A stretch of 64,000 bases of DNA. Source: Tulasnella sp. 424. Lineage: Eukaryota > Basidiomycota > Agaricomycetes > Cantharellales > Tulasnellaceae. The notes below the pieces were generated by a model. It saw only the letters and a program-made list of their open reading frames with translations. It was not told the DNA's origin and did no database searches. The first letter of the stretch is position 1; each line of letters opens with the position of its first letter. This document shows positions 10,036 to 21,928 of this stretch, in pieces. The stretch is taken from the NCBI GenBank assembly GCA_019633425.1, contig WSUB01000040.1:186001-250000 (forward strand), read 5' to 3'. A program made the position numbers and the translations under genes.

Positions 10036-13000
10036 TCGGTCCGTATGATGTGTCTCCTCCACGTGTTGTGTAGTCGCCTTTCCAGGTCGTCGGGAAAAGT
10101 TCATCCGGGCAGAAGGAGATGGGCCGGCCGCCATGTCCCCATCTTGCTATGCTGGAGAATGAGGGGATATCTCTCTATACAATGCGGCCGCTAGTTAGGG
10201 CTATCGTTCCCCTTCACACACGCCTGCTGATTTGAGCAGTGGTACTCAGAGGGACAGACGACTAGACACGCTTCTCTCAGCCCATTTGTTCTCAAACGGG
10301 CACTGCCTGGTCTAGTTAGGAAAAACCCCCGAAGCAGAAGCAAATGGTCCCTCTTTCTAACCACCGTGGATTTGAATCCACGCCGTTTATTGAACAAGTC
10401 AAAAAGTGCTTGCAAGCTCGGTGCCTTTATCGTGTTTTCTTCTTCTGTAAGACCCTGTCGTTCACTATTCCTAAACGGTCGTCGAGCATCTCCCTCCAAC
10501 ATTTACCAAGACCTCGGTCACTCGGGTCAAAAGAGGAACAGGAGATCCGCCGCCCTGTTGGCCAATGAGGACTGGCGTGTTGGTTGTCCCGCTCTATCGG
10601 ACTTGAGAGCACATGGACGTCGAGGCAGCAAAGTCGGGGATCCCTCGGACGGCGGATCCGACAGCAGCAAACGGCCGCAGCGCTTGAGCTAAAGCCGAGT
10701 CCCAGTAGGAGCGTCGTGCTCAGAAGCACACTTCTTTCTAACTATCCCCTTGCACAAATCGTCTTAATTAGAAGGTACTGGGTGGTATTCTTCAAGTCTG
10801 GGAGGAGCTGCTTCGGGATGTGAGACGAGGTGCTCGGTTTAGGGTTTCTCGCTGCCCGGGCCTTCTCTGCGGAGAAGTAAGCGCTGGGACCAGCTGCAGG
10901 GTCCCGTGTGAGAAACGATCGAAAAGGACACGCCCACATGGCCGGATGCATAAGGAACGCGGTCTATAGTGCGCCCAGCCTTCTTAGATAAAGCCATCTA
11001 ACCGACGCGTGATTACTTGTGCTCTCGTCGTAAGATATCTTGAGATTTAGATAGGGCCAAGCGTTGAATTCTAACGACAAAGCTAAGAGAGCCAGTGCTA
11101 GGTCATCGGCTTCTCGTCTGGTATCAATGCTAGGAGTGAGGAGTGGGTATCCCGCGATGCTGAGCTCATGACGCGAGGGACTCCCGAATGCAGCTTAGAC
11201 GTCTCGACATCAGCGCGGTGAGGATGCGCCCCTTATGCGAGCCTTGTCCTTAACACACCGGAGTCTGGAGAGGAAACGCCGAGATGAAATAAGAGCCAAA
11301 TGACGGTGAAGCACTAGACAGGAGAAGTTTGATATTGTCAATAGTAACGGCGGATGGACCAACGCAGCGCATGCGGCAATGCATAGCTCCGATTCCGGCG
11401 GAGCTAGCAACAAATTCTTGAGCTTCGATCACCCTCGAATAGTTCTGTTCCTCGTGCATCTTGTGTCATTTCTGTCGGAGACTCGTCACGCCGTCGTAGA
11501 GTGGTTTAGCGGAGATTCGTCGTCTTCCAAGGCACCAGACGGATCTAGAACCGGATAACTCAAGGTATAGAGACTTTTTGATGCTTTCCATTTCGGCTTG
11601 TTCAAGTTTGGAATGAAGGTGTCGTTACTGTTAACACACGAACTAGCTGAAGTTCTTTGGGTTTGAGTTGGCTCATCCGAGCACCGCCGGTCCCTACGAA
11701 TGAGCTCCTCAGCAAACGTGGGCGCGATGGCTTTGATCTCAATGGCTCCCACCGACCTCGCCATCAGGACAGCATTTTTCTCAGTGGGAGGGGGCATCAT
11801 GCTGGACCTCCCTTCGGCCGCCCCCCGGTTTTCCGGTTTTGGTAGTCTGACCGGGTCCAACGCTTTCGCACCCCCTAAACCCGAATGTTCCCGAAATATG
11901 CCATCCTTTTGGTACTGGCCTAGATGATAAGCCTAGGTGGTGATCCGGCTGCCTCACCCTCTCCGATCATTCGGCTCAAAGGTAGTTACGGACTGTTGCG
12001 AGGATCTCCACCGACGTCCTCTAAAGAAAGGATAGACCTTCTGCAGGACAATGGATACTAGACTGAAATATACTATACAAACCCAGAATCATGAACATTC
12101 GACGCCACCTCGGCCCGTCGAAACTCCTAAGGTAGCTTCGTCAGGTCGCCAATTCGCAAACGTAAATCGGAAGCATTTTAAGCCGCATTTACCCGCAGAA
12201 CATTCTCTTCGCAACTGGTCATTTTCTGCAAGGGCACTGCAGGACTGGCGACATGTAATGACGGAATTACTACCCAACCAAACTGGGTGGGATCCGATTT
12301 TAATTGCTTCATGTCACTGAAGGGCATTTTCTGGTGCCACGTCTCTGAGAGGGATTACCAGACTGCCGACTACACGGGCTGAAATGCACGTTCTGTTCGT
12401 AAAGCTGTCCCTGACCGGTTCCTCTTCCGCGTTGTGCATGCACAATCTGGAGGTTCGCATCTCCTGTGAGTGCTAGGTAGGACTCCCTACTGATAAAATG
12501 TCCGCGCGGGGGATGTAGAAGACAATTCTTTTGGTCTGGCAGACAAGGCGCTTGCCGCCGCCCTGGGACTCTAGGAACTATGCAAACATAAACCTCGCTA
12601 GAGAAATGTCAATAAGAGACTGGACTGCTTGGAAATCCTTGATTGTTTATTTCGGCAGCATATTGAACACTCCACATTTGCGTCGTCTCTCCTTGAAAAA
12701 CAAAGGGAAGCAGGAAAGAAGGAAGAATCCCTCGGGCTTCTCGCTTATGTCGTGTTAGACGTAAATCTTCTAACCCCTAACCCTGAGGGTTCCAACGGGA
12801 CCAGAAAAGTGCGTACACTCGACGGGACAATCAGAGCTTTCCGAGATCCATTTTGCGCCTATCGGCGGTCCAAGGGGAATCGCAGGCTTTCACCCACGCT
12901 TAGAGCCCGGATTGCATGCAATTAAGTGGTTCGGAGTTTGGCCCCGTCCCCTCCCAGTTCAATGACAACACCCGTCCGGTCTCATCTGAGCCAGACCCAA

Positions 13001-14027
13001 GATCCTAATCGTGTTTCTTCCCACAGAAGTTGTTCTTTGAAAAGTGGTCCTGGATACTAAGGCTTGATGCACCAGGAGCCCTGAGACTGGAAACCGAGAC
13101 CCTTGGACTGGAACACGATCAGCTGGTTTTCGGTAGCGCTCGCACTACTATCCCTCTATCCGCATTTGGGAAATTCAGTGGATCGCGGTGTTGGAGCTAA
13201 ATGTCGGCAGAATGAAATGAGAGAGGACCGGGGCGATAAGGAGGATCGTTATTGTGATCGTAGGCCAGTACTGTCATTATTTATAGTATGTAGGAATGAA
13301 GGGAAATAAATAATAGTTGGGGGGGGGGGGGTACACGGTAATAGTAACCTATGGAAAGTGTGCGCTACGGGCGTCCAGCCACAGCAATAAAGGGTAGCGC
13401 TATGGTTACTAAATCGAATCCGCCAACACCCAGGCTGAATAACTTTTTAGGCTGACCTTCGTCACTACGTTATCCAATTTCCATCTAGCGTAGCCGGTCC
13501 CAAAGCAACACTAGACTAATCGAAGGTCATGGAAAAGAGGAGCCCCGTTTTGCCGATCCACCGCCACCACCATCCACACTTTGGATTGAGACTGTATGTT
13601 TCGGTGTCCACTCCCTCTTCCTTTTCGTAATCAGAAAACTGGCTCGCTAGCGAGTATCACTGCTTAGATGAAGGATCAGATGGAGAACTTTGACGAGCGA
13701 GTGCGGAAAACCGCTCACAACGTGGGGTGACGCCTTCTCTATCCATGATCGAAAAGCGAGCCAGAGGGTATAATATTCGAGCGAAAGCAGGCTCAAAAAG
13801 ATATTATTTTTCGCCAGTATACTCCCATACGCCCTCAAGGCCCCCTCAGCTCTCTCCCAACGTTTCTCAGTATCTCATCTATCCCTCCATCAATCTCCCC
13901 TGCGAATAGCCAAGTGCCTCTCCTGTTTTCTCGAACCACCCAGTGAGGATTAGTCTGTTTCACTTCCATCTCGTCTTCTTAACCCTTGCTTATGCTGGCC
14001 TTTATAGGATAGACCTATCCATTCGTC
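10036..14027. other. Gene-poor region with no confident gene
   Basis: About 4 kb without a recognisable coding region. Open frames at 10191-10502 and 11486-11860 (minus) and at 12051-12320 and 12629-12925 (plus) have no family I can name and no convincing exon structure. A run of G at 13320-13331 is visible. The region lies between the two halves of the broken oxygenase paralogue and may be largely relic DNA. Confidence 0.4.
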
Positions 14028-14234
14028 ATGTCGTCTAGAGAAGGCACCTCCCGTTCCTCTACCCGCCGGCACTGCCCGGTGCAAAAAGTTCCGACAAAGG
14101 AAACTCCAGTCGCCCAGGATAATGTCCAAGCAGATGCCACGATCTCCCTTGGCTCAACCGAAACCCAACCTGGTTCTTCGGGAGGGAAACATTGCCCAGA
14201 CATTGTCGCCAAGGTACCTTCTCGCGGAGAGTAG
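14028..14234 (+). CDS. Possible small protein, unknown
   Basis: A 68-residue ORF starts at an ATG about 25 nt after a TATA-like stretch (ctttatagg, near 14000-14010). It is Ser/Thr-rich with two similar short segments, RRHCPVQKVP and GKHCPDIVAKVP, about 35 residues apart. There is no signal peptide or known domain. It could be the first exon of a larger gene or a chance ORF in a degraded region. Confidence 0.2.
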   Translation: MSSREGTSRSSTRRHCPVQKVPTKETPVAQDNVQADATISLGSTETQPGSSGGKHCPDIVAKVPSRGE

Positions 14235-14599
14235 ACATAGGATGCCATGGAGTACTCTTAGAAGGAAATCCGGAAGTCTTTGAATTCAAGCCACTACGAT
14301 ACCGTGGTCATCATGCGACTCAATCGTCGATGAACCAGTCTCTCCTCTTCACGATTGTCTTCACCAGGTTTCTCTCTTCCGCTCCCTACCACTCTCTTTG
14401 TTTTTCTAGTGCTTTACATTTTGAATTTCATTTCCACCATAAATATGCACCATTGAGCGGTCTTGGGAAGCCCACTTTGTCCAAGGTTATTAATGGGAAG
14501 GGTTGCCTTCCACGATATATGCGTATCTCAGTGGCATTAGCACTAGGTGTATGGCTAGAGTCTACCTGTTTCGATTTCTGCTGGAAGTGACTTTCGTTC

Positions 14600-14935
14600 A
14601 TCCAAACTCTCGAGCCAGACGGTAGGATTCGTCGGAAAATTTTCCTTGCCGTCTCCGAACGAAGAAGGGTCACAGTCCGCGTGTAGCCCGTTGAGTACAT
14701 CGGCCAGCGGATTGCGCAGGAGGATAGCCCTTCTGAAAACAATACTGAGCATGATAGGGAGAGGTTCAGTTTAAGAAGGGAGCACGTACTTGGCGGCTTG
14801 GATGCCTCCGTTCGGATCTTTGACCGAATATAAAAGGGTGGGGGAGCTTCGACGCCTAACGCGGCGAGATTCAACGTTCCTTCCAACTAAAAGGTCTCTG
14901 ATTCTTTCAGAGCCCTGGCAGTGCTATAGATCACC
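14600..14935 (-). pseudogene. Decayed fragment of a 2OG-Fe(II) oxygenase paralogue (N-terminal part)
   Basis: This matches the end of exon 1, intron 1 and the start of exon 2 of the intact gene at 6060-7830. LEGTLNLAALGVEAPPPFY aligns with LSGTLDLTTLDVSNPTLFY, and RNPLADVLNGLHADCDPSSF with RKPSAEALDQLHADADPSPF. A TAG stop replaces the Tyr codon just before LEGTL. A small indel near 14635 shifts the frame ahead of DESYRLARE. Homology stops near 14600 in mid-exon. It lies on the same strand as the fragment at 8305-8895, in the order expected if one gene had been split by about 5.7 kb. Confidence 0.8.
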
Positions 14936-15349
14936 ACTGCGGCACTGCCTCATGTTGCGTGATTGATGGTCTTGCGTTGAGCAACTCCTCTTCCGTAGAA
15001 GGCGACATTCAGGGGTTGTTGCTGGTCGGGTGCCGTTCAGTCAGGAGTAGGATCCTGTCATATGACCGGTTTTCTGACACTTTTACGTGGTTAGGCACCT
15101 CGAGGCGTGCTAAACAAGGTTGAAAGCTGGCTCAAGTGCATTGTGGCGGGTGATTGAGTGACTGACAAGGAAGCAAGACGCGCACCCAGCCCAGATTGGA
15201 ATTTCTACTTAACCTCGACTTTTTCTCCCATCCCCAGTCATCAAGCCCCTCCCACACACTCTCCACCGTCTCTGCCCGATAGTCCCACCAGAACCTGCTA
15301 CTCTCGCTGCTACCGACCTTCAACGATCAAGGGAGATCCAGCGTTAGCC

Positions 15350-17774
15350 ATGGCTGCACCCACACCTGCCCGTCGCCTCTCTCAACGTCGAGGCTCTATG
15401 GTAGCCCCGGATCCGTTCGGCACCCACGACATACCCACTCCAGCGTCAGGCTCGTCTCGCATTACGATCGTCCGCGTCCCAACCGTCAAAGACTCAAGTG
15501 TCGCAACGCCAACCCCGCCTTCACCTGGTGCGACTTATCATTCCCGCGATCGCGAGTCAGGTTCCTCCCTTGCCAGAAGGTCCAGCTGGGGCTCAAACAA
15601 ATCCGGTAGCTCCGATTTCAGTAGTGGGTCTGCTGGTGCAGGAGGCGGACGGGGACGCATGAGCTTCGCGTTTGCGACTTTTACGCCCATACATCCTGCG
15701 CCTGGCCCTGCCATCCTCGATCGCGGTGGAGCAACCACCCCTACAAGCTCAGGACCTCCCTCCCCTTCGTCTTTTAGAAGCCCAAGGTGAGAACTCATCC
15801 CCCCCCCCCCCCCAATCAACTTCCCTTCCGGCTTTGCGCGTACTTTCGAGTGTGACTCTGACGTCACGATTGTCATTCAGGCGGAGTTTCAGTAACCCTG
15901 CTCAAGCTCAACCCATTCCTCGAGCCCAACCGCTCACTCCTCAGCAGCTGTACGAAGTGGCGCAGCAAGCCACGAACCCTTCTCAAGCTAGCTCCAGTTC
16001 TCCAAAGTATGGATACGGAGGAGCACCCATCCCTGCCTCTCAGATTTCAACTCAGGGAGGAGGGCCCGCGCCTTTCGTACCTTTACCCAACGAAGTCTAC
16101 CTTCCCTTCATCAACCGGCCCCAGGAAGTTCAGCAGCTACTCTCTACTCCGCAGACCAGTCGACTATTTGCACTCCTGGCATCCACTTTCCCCCAAGAAT
16201 CCGCAGGATCCACCTCCCGCCCATCTTCATCCATGTCTGTTCGTACTGCAGGCGGAACACCCATCCATTCGTCGTCGCAACCCCAATATACCCTCGACGA
16301 GCTCCCCAAAGACCCTCGGGAATGGTCATTCAGCCATCTCAGTTTCTGGCTTCGCCACGTTACTCGACCCGAAGCCCCCGACCGGGAGTGGATCCATGCC
16401 ATTAGGGTCTGCGTGAACTCCCGCAGCGAGGTTCTCTGGCAGAGATTTGCAGGAGCATTGGGTGTGCCTCCTGGATTTGAAGAAGAAGAGGAAGAAAGTG
16501 CTCTCGTTGACGAAGACGAATTTATGGAGGGAGACGAGCGGCCAGTAGGGATCGGACGGACGACCATGGGGCCTGCCGCGGCTGCACTCAGAGAACGCAC
16601 AGTAGACGTAGGAAGCGAGAAGGCAGAATCAGAAGTTGCCGATGAAGGAGAATACTTTGGCGGCGAAGAGCTAGATTTCGAAGAGGAATACGATCCTTCC
16701 TCCTTACCCGGATCTGAAGCAACTATTGAACCAATTACCGCATCGTCGCTGCCACCACCTCCAGGCCCAGCGAACTTAATTTCACCTCCTAGTGAAGGTC
16801 TCGGACTTACGCCTAACGAAGGACACTCGCTCGAAGGAGTTACAGAGGAAGAGGAACCCGAAGAAGAATCACCGCCGTCCCGTTCGCCAGTACCAACGAG
16901 CGAAGATCCTGCTCTCCACTCTTCAATTTCTTCCAGTTCAATCTCCAAAGCCTTACTCGGGCCGGGCGGTCAATATGCACCCAAGACGCACTCTCCACTT
17001 GCAGGAGGCTCCACCGGCCCCGAACCGACCCTCAACGTTATCGAGCCGTCGCCTAAATTAGGAGAGGACGAAGAACAAGAAGACCCGGAGATTGACTTCC
17101 CAGCTGAGCCAGATCCGAACGCCGAACCCATTCAAGGAATTCGAATCATGAACGCACCGATGACGCTCTTCCCAGCTTCGTCGTCAGAGGAAATAGTTTC
17201 GAGCAGCCCGTTGGCATATACCCCTCCTCATACCGCTCAATCAGTTTCTCCTCCGGGCGGTGGTGGCTCTGGTGTTGTTGCCGAAACTGGCGTGCTTCGT
17301 CCACGTACGGGATCAAATTCATCCTTCCGGTCGTTGCTTTCTGGCGGAGGAAGGTTGGGAGGGAGAATACCTGCTCACCAAAGGACGCAGAGCTTTGGAG
17401 CATATGGAATGCATGCAAGAAAAGGCAGTAGCAGTGCACCTCATTCCCCGTTGTCATCTTTGGTTGCCGGTGGTCCGCATTTCCCTGGCTCGTTTGCTGG
17501 ACTAGGGAGCGGAAGTCCCGGCGGTGCAATGGGGTACGTAATCTATAGGACTTTTGTCACCTTGTCAAATCGAGCTAATTTCGCGATTCCGTGTAGAACG
17601 GCCGGACCGGCCATGCTCCTTCGAAACCCTCGGGCACCAACAGGCGGACGTCCAGCGGGCATCTCGCTTGGGGGTGGCATGCATTACACTCCGAGGTCAG
17701 GAAGGGCCCTTGGAGGAGCAGCAATTGGCGGACCGGCTGTAAGCTTGAAGAGTGAAAGCGGGGGTACAAGCTGA
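15350..17774 (+). CDS. Conserved Ser/Pro-rich fungal protein of unknown function
   Basis: Three exons, 15350-15786, 15881-17533 and 17597-17774, joined in frame, give about 755 aa. Most of the protein is low complexity: Ser/Pro/Thr-rich ends and a Glu/Asp-rich middle with blocks such as GFEEEEEE. One well-ordered segment, roughly residues 255-315, contains EWSFSHLSFWLRHVTRPEAP then VCVNSRSEVLWQRFAG and is probably the conserved core. The C-terminus is Gly/Arg-rich (NPRAPTGGRPAGISLGGG). No transmembrane helix or signal peptide is seen. The first intron contains a 15-C run. A truncated copy of its 3' part lies at 20905-21447. I cannot assign a function; it could be a largely disordered regulator or scaffold. 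Confidence 0.8.
15799..15813 (+). repeat. Poly(C) tract of 15 in an intron
   Basis: Fifteen consecutive C lie 13 nt after the donor of intron 1 of the gene at 15350-17774. Such tracts are prone to length change and sequencing error, but here it falls outside coding sequence. Confidence 0.9.
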
Positions 17775-19653
17775 GAGGGAGTAGTTTGTCCTGTCGAAGC
17801 AGTATCTCGAAATGTTTGTACAGGGGACAATTAAGGCGATGGAGGAAGAGGTTGTCTACTTGCCTTAAGCTTTCTAACCGAATATGTTGGGGTGCCTAGA
17901 TGTACGGCCGGAATTCTTTGCCGGGTTTGTGAGCATGGCAATAGCGTTTCCGCCTGAATAACCATTACCCGCATGAATTATAATTGCAATTGAATGGCTC
18001 GGTTTAGTGGATGATACATCGCTGCCGTTGAGATTATATTCCGGGCACAGCTTCTGGAGCGAGTCTGCTGGATCTGAGAATATTCGATAGACGTAATACG
18101 TGGGCTGCGGTGTAACGGCCAAGGATAAAGCAGAGGGTCTCAAGGAGAACCACCACCAATAAACAGCTTCAATCGTCTCATAGCGTACTCCATGAACCTT
18201 ATGTGTGCCCACCGAGCGGACGAAATCAAGGAGCGAGGATCATCATTCACTGGGATCCGCCTCATTCGCCCTCAGACCCCTCGCACCCGGATCCTAATCC
18301 TCCCTTCCCCGTCTTTCTCCAAGATCGACTTCGATGGCACTGCCAGCCAAGTACACATCAACCCCCACGATCATTCACGAAAACCAGCTGTGCGTCACAG
18401 ATCTCGGAACTCAGTTGAAGCCGATCATTCAGGAGTAGATGCAGAACGAAGCGCTTAGCACTGGGATTCACCCCAAAATAACGTCCCGCGGATTATTTGA
18501 AACGCGACGTTACTCACACGCACATTTATATCATTACTTGTCCACTGTACCTCCTGTGCGTCACGAAGCATCACAAGAGAGAAATGCTATACATACCGTC
18601 ATCATATCGGTGATTCTGTCACCATCTCATAAATATAAGAATAGGTTGCGGAAGGAGATGCAGCCCTCAGAAGTCGGCCAACGTTTCGCGTACGCACTTC
18701 CAGAAACAAGTTCGTGAACCCGTGAACCGTGGACTAGGCACCAGTTTTGTTGATATGGACCGAAGGGTGATATATGAAGGTCCAAACCAAATCTGAGCGG
18801 AGTCCGGTCACCTTCGGACCGACATGTCCGTTAAGTCCTATTCAACGGTTGCGCGTGGCGTCATCACGCTGTGGTCCAGGCTGCTGTTCGGCTTCCCCAC
18901 CCCGCAATGCCACAGTCCTCATCACTTCTCGCCGACGCAATTGAGGGAACTTCTACATGATGTTACCGTCTCGCAAGCCATCCACTTCACCACAATCGCG
19001 TCTCGGCTACTTGGCGACATTCAACACAACCTTCCCAGTACAGACCAGCACAACAATGATCCCCCGGCACGCCTATCGCCGCAAATCACGAATGTTCTAT
19101 CTAAGCTTACCGAAATCGATCCCAAATGGATAGCAATATGCCACTGTCTAATACTTAAATAACTTGGTCGCCCTCCCTCCTAACTGTATCTTCGCCCGCT
19201 GCCTATCGCTGGCGGTGCCGCAGAGATCGTTCACGGTTTATTGATGTGTTTAGCGTTTGTTAGTTCAAATTTCAATTCTAATATTGGGTTCTGTTGCGTT
19301 GTGTGGCGGTATTGTAATGTATTTGGTGAAGCACAAAGACTTATATTCCCGGAAATAGTACACCTTTAGATACCGATTGTTTGAAGAGGGTGCTTTGTTT
19401 TTCTGTTTATCAGCGTTAGTCGAAGAGGGGCTGATTAGGGTGCTGGCTGGACGCTGGGTGGGTTGAGAACGGGAGCTCCCGCGGTTACCCCCGTCACCAT
19501 TTGAGCCAGTCGTCGCTGAGAGGGACCTTCGCGATTGCAACCTCGACCAGTAATACAATCGGAGTCCCAACGAACAGTAGTTTCCTCTAGTACTAGTACT
19601 GTTGCGTCTCCGCACAGGAGGGTCCTTGCCGACTCATCCCCCCCTGAAAGACA
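17775..19653. other. Region without a confident gene
   Basis: Open frames at 17874-18212 (minus, 112 codons) and 18824-19162 (plus, 112 codons, starting MSVKSYSTVARGV) are the longest. Neither shows a family I recognise. The plus-strand ORF could be an exon related to the kinase-type module that follows, but I cannot show it. Confidence 0.35.
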
Positions 19654-20513
19654 ATGGAGCCCGATGAGACCCCCTTCGCTCTACCTCAAGACGTCCCCCC
19701 TCCCCTCAAGGATGCGGAAGAGTCATTGTATCGTATTATCGGAGACTCCTCCAGAGTGCGTAGAAATATGCAGAAGATTCTCCATTTGATTGCCCGGTGC
19801 ATCAACATCATCGAGGACCTGAAACCTTCTATCCTCTCACTACCTACCACTTTTGAGGAGACAGTTAAGCTCATGGAATCCGTGGAAAAGCTTGACATGT
19901 TAGTCGTGGATTGAGGTCCGGTCATAGTCACTTTGCGCTAACGTTGCCCACCCAGTTTGGTCATCAAGTTTGAAGGTGCCGTCGCCACAGAGGCATTATT
20001 ACCTGCATCACTAAACCATGACATGATGGAAACATGGGAGTCAAGTCGCAAGGAGTTCTACGAGCTATTGAAGGAGGCGTATGGCCCGAGATTTAAGGCA
20101 ATCCCCTCTCATTGAAACCTGCTTGGAAATCGTGGCTGATGTGTTATATCTAGCCCTCAAATACCTGGGAAAAAGGCGTGGAACAGGTTTCAAGGCTTGA
20201 CGACTATCTCTGGGTTAGCTGGATAGCGCAAGATATGAGGGGCAGAGGAATCGAGTGCGTGCATTGGCATATTTGCCGTCCTCATCCTCCCGCTGGACTA
20301 ATTTTCGTTGCAGCGGGGCGGAAAGAGCTGAAAGAACTGCTGCAAGCCTCTTGGAAGGAGACCAGGTTGGTGCTATATTTGCTTTGAGCCCCCGCTAATC
20401 TATTCCTGGAACACTATTTAGGCCCCTTCCAACTTAACTACGGATATTGAAACCGTAATGCGCGATTGGAAAGGTGAAGGTCAGTTGCCGCTTCCAGTCA
20501 TCGAACTCGTTCC
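19654..20513 (+). pseudogene. N-terminal helical module of a kinase-type signalling protein, apparently broken
   Basis: Exon-like blocks read MEPDETPFALPQDV...SSRVRRNMQKILHLIARC (19654-19895), then LVIKFEGAVATEALLPAS (19957-20075), RLDDYLWVSWIAQDMRGRG (about 20195-20255), RKELKELLQASWKET (20315-20365) and TDIETVMRDWKGEGQLPLPV (about 20430-20500). The predicted long amphipathic helices with an N..K...L..RC pattern resemble the MLKL/HeLo-like four-helix bundles that precede kinase domains in many fungal proteins. That assignment is pattern-based. The first two blocks splice in frame. The later blocks could not all be joined in one frame, and no kinase domain follows before unrelated sequence at about 20520. 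The last block is near-identical to the linker at the start of the kinase gene at 21929. Confidence 0.45.
20479..20499 (+). repeat. 21-bp direct repeat, copy 1 (copy 2 at 21953-21973)
   Basis: Twenty-one identical bases encoding GQLPLPV occur here and at 21953-21973, with weaker similarity for about 20 nt downstream. They flank a 1.4-kb segment that holds the dsRBM-like gene and the truncated gene copy. It is best explained as shared ancestry of two kinase-family genes; it could also mark a recombination junction. Confidence 0.7.
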
Positions 20514-20545
20514 CTCCCGCCCTCTTTGACATAACGCTGACAGGC

Positions 20546-20875
20546 TCTACTCCACCTCGTCGTAGGCACCGACTACTGTATGACCCTTCACAGCTTGCAG
20601 ATGCAAGGCAAAGTGTACTATACGGAGAACGCTGTTGCGGATGGTCCTCATAGCGAAACCTGGACCGCGTCCGTGTTCTGTGAGTACCACCCGTACCGCG
20701 TTGGAGGAGCATCTCATTCTAATCTCTACCATATGCTTTTCGATACGTAGTGTGTAATTGTCGCGACGGTCCTATCTACGCCACGTACACCGCACGGGCT
20801 GCCACTAGGCAGGCTGCTCGTGAGGAAGCTAGTAGACAGGCACTCATTCCCCTTGAACATGTCGCTGGCTATTAA
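20546..20875 (+). CDS. Possible small dsRNA-binding-motif (dsRBM) protein, start uncertain
   Basis: Two exons of one frame can be read. The first, from an acceptor at about 20545 to a gtgagt donor near 20680, contains GKVYYTENAVADGPHSETW. The second, from about 20751, contains CRDGPIYATYTARAATR and AAREEASRQALIPL and ends at a TAA at 20875. The pattern of a short strand, GP.H...W, a V-strand, a turn, then A.R.AAR..A..AL matches the dsRBM fold (beta-beta-beta-alpha with the final A..AL helix). Single-dsRBM proteins of about 80-110 aa are common in Agaricomycetes. The basic KKxAK that contacts RNA is replaced by RQAAR, so RNA binding is uncertain. No convincing start codon was found, and it may be a fragment. 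Confidence 0.4.
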
Positions 20876-20904
20876 TCAAAGCGTACCTACACCAAGCACC
20901 ATTA

Positions 20905-21447
20905 TCCCGAACCGTCCCTCAACGTTAGCGAGCCGTCGCCTAAATTAATCTTAGGAGGGGACGAAGAACAAGAAGGCCCAGAGATCGACTTCCTAGCTTA
21001 GCTGGATTCAAATGCCAAACCGATTCAAGAAATTCGAATCATGAACGCACCCATGACGCTCTTCCCGGCTTCATCGTCAGAGAAAGTAGTTTCGAGGAGC
21101 CCGTTAGCATATACACCTCCTCACCGCTCCATCAGTTTATCCTCCGTGAGGTAGTGTTTCTGGCGTGATTGCCGAAACTGGCGTGCTTCGTCCACGTACG
21201 GGATCAAATTCATCCCTCCGGTCGTTGCTTTCTGGCGGAGGAAGGTTGGGAGGGAGAATGCCTGCTCACCCAAGGACGCAGAGCTTTAGAGCATGTGGAA
21301 TGAATGCAAGAAAAGGCAGTAGCAGTGCACCTCATTCCCCGTTGCTATCTTTGGTTGCCGGTGGCCCGCATTTCGCTGGATCGTTGCTGGATTAGGGAGC
21401 GGAAGTCCTGGCGGTGCAATAGGGTACGTGGTCCATAAGACTTTAAT
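20905..21447 (+). pseudogene. Truncated direct copy of the 3' part of the gene at 15350-17774
   Basis: This matches about 17021-17560 at roughly 90% identity by eye, in the same orientation. It includes the stretch encoding ETGVLRPRTGSNSS and the end of exon 2 with its intron donor. In-frame stops occur near 20998 and in the PPHRSI region, and small indels shift the frame. The longest surviving ORF (21165-21395) starts inside the copy. No start or 3' exon is present, so it is non-functional. Confidence 0.85.
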
Positions 21448-21928
21448 GAAAGTTCGAATGTCAGCGTTAAGTCGGGCGTGTCATGTTCTGGGCTTGTCCG
21501 AGCCATGTGTTGGTTATTTATAGCATTCTTCTGTAAGCAATAAGCATCTTGCGTTTTTCACACACATTCCGTGGCAATTTTGAGTTCCGAACACGGCCTT
21601 GCCCCCCTGTGAGAGGTTTCGGTGATGAAGGCGAACGAGCCAACTATTAATACGCCCGTCGGATTTCATTTGGAACCCAAATACCCGTGAAATATCGGCA
21701 TTCTATATTATTGATTGTATGCCGAAAGAGTTGGCCCGTGGGCATGAGATAAGGTGACTTCAGCAAGTTGCTGAGGACCTGAAGAGGCTTTTGGGGGAGA
21801 TCTGGGAAAGTACTAGTGGAGCCATCGATCTGTTTGGTCATATATACGGCCCCTGCACAGATCTCCAGATTTATTGACGTCGAGTTCCCCTCATCCATAA
21901 GCGCTCGTTTTATCCAGTCAAACGAAGG
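21448..21928. other. Upstream region of the tandem kinase gene
   Basis: No recognisable coding sequence. It should contain the promoter of the gene starting near 21929, unless that gene has an unrecognised 5' exon. Confidence 0.4.

Noticed and set aside
10330..10400. tRNA-like T arm (gtggatttgaatccac)
   Set aside because: The loop length is wrong and no acceptor, D or anticodon arms fit around it.
11486..11860. 125-codon ORF on the minus strand (MDPVRLPKPENRG..)
   Set aside because: Composition hints at coding, but no family recognised, no exon structure, and both strands are open here; not enough to call a gene.
12766..12790. Interstitial telomere-like sequence (cccctaaccct)
   Set aside because: Only about two units, which is expected by chance.
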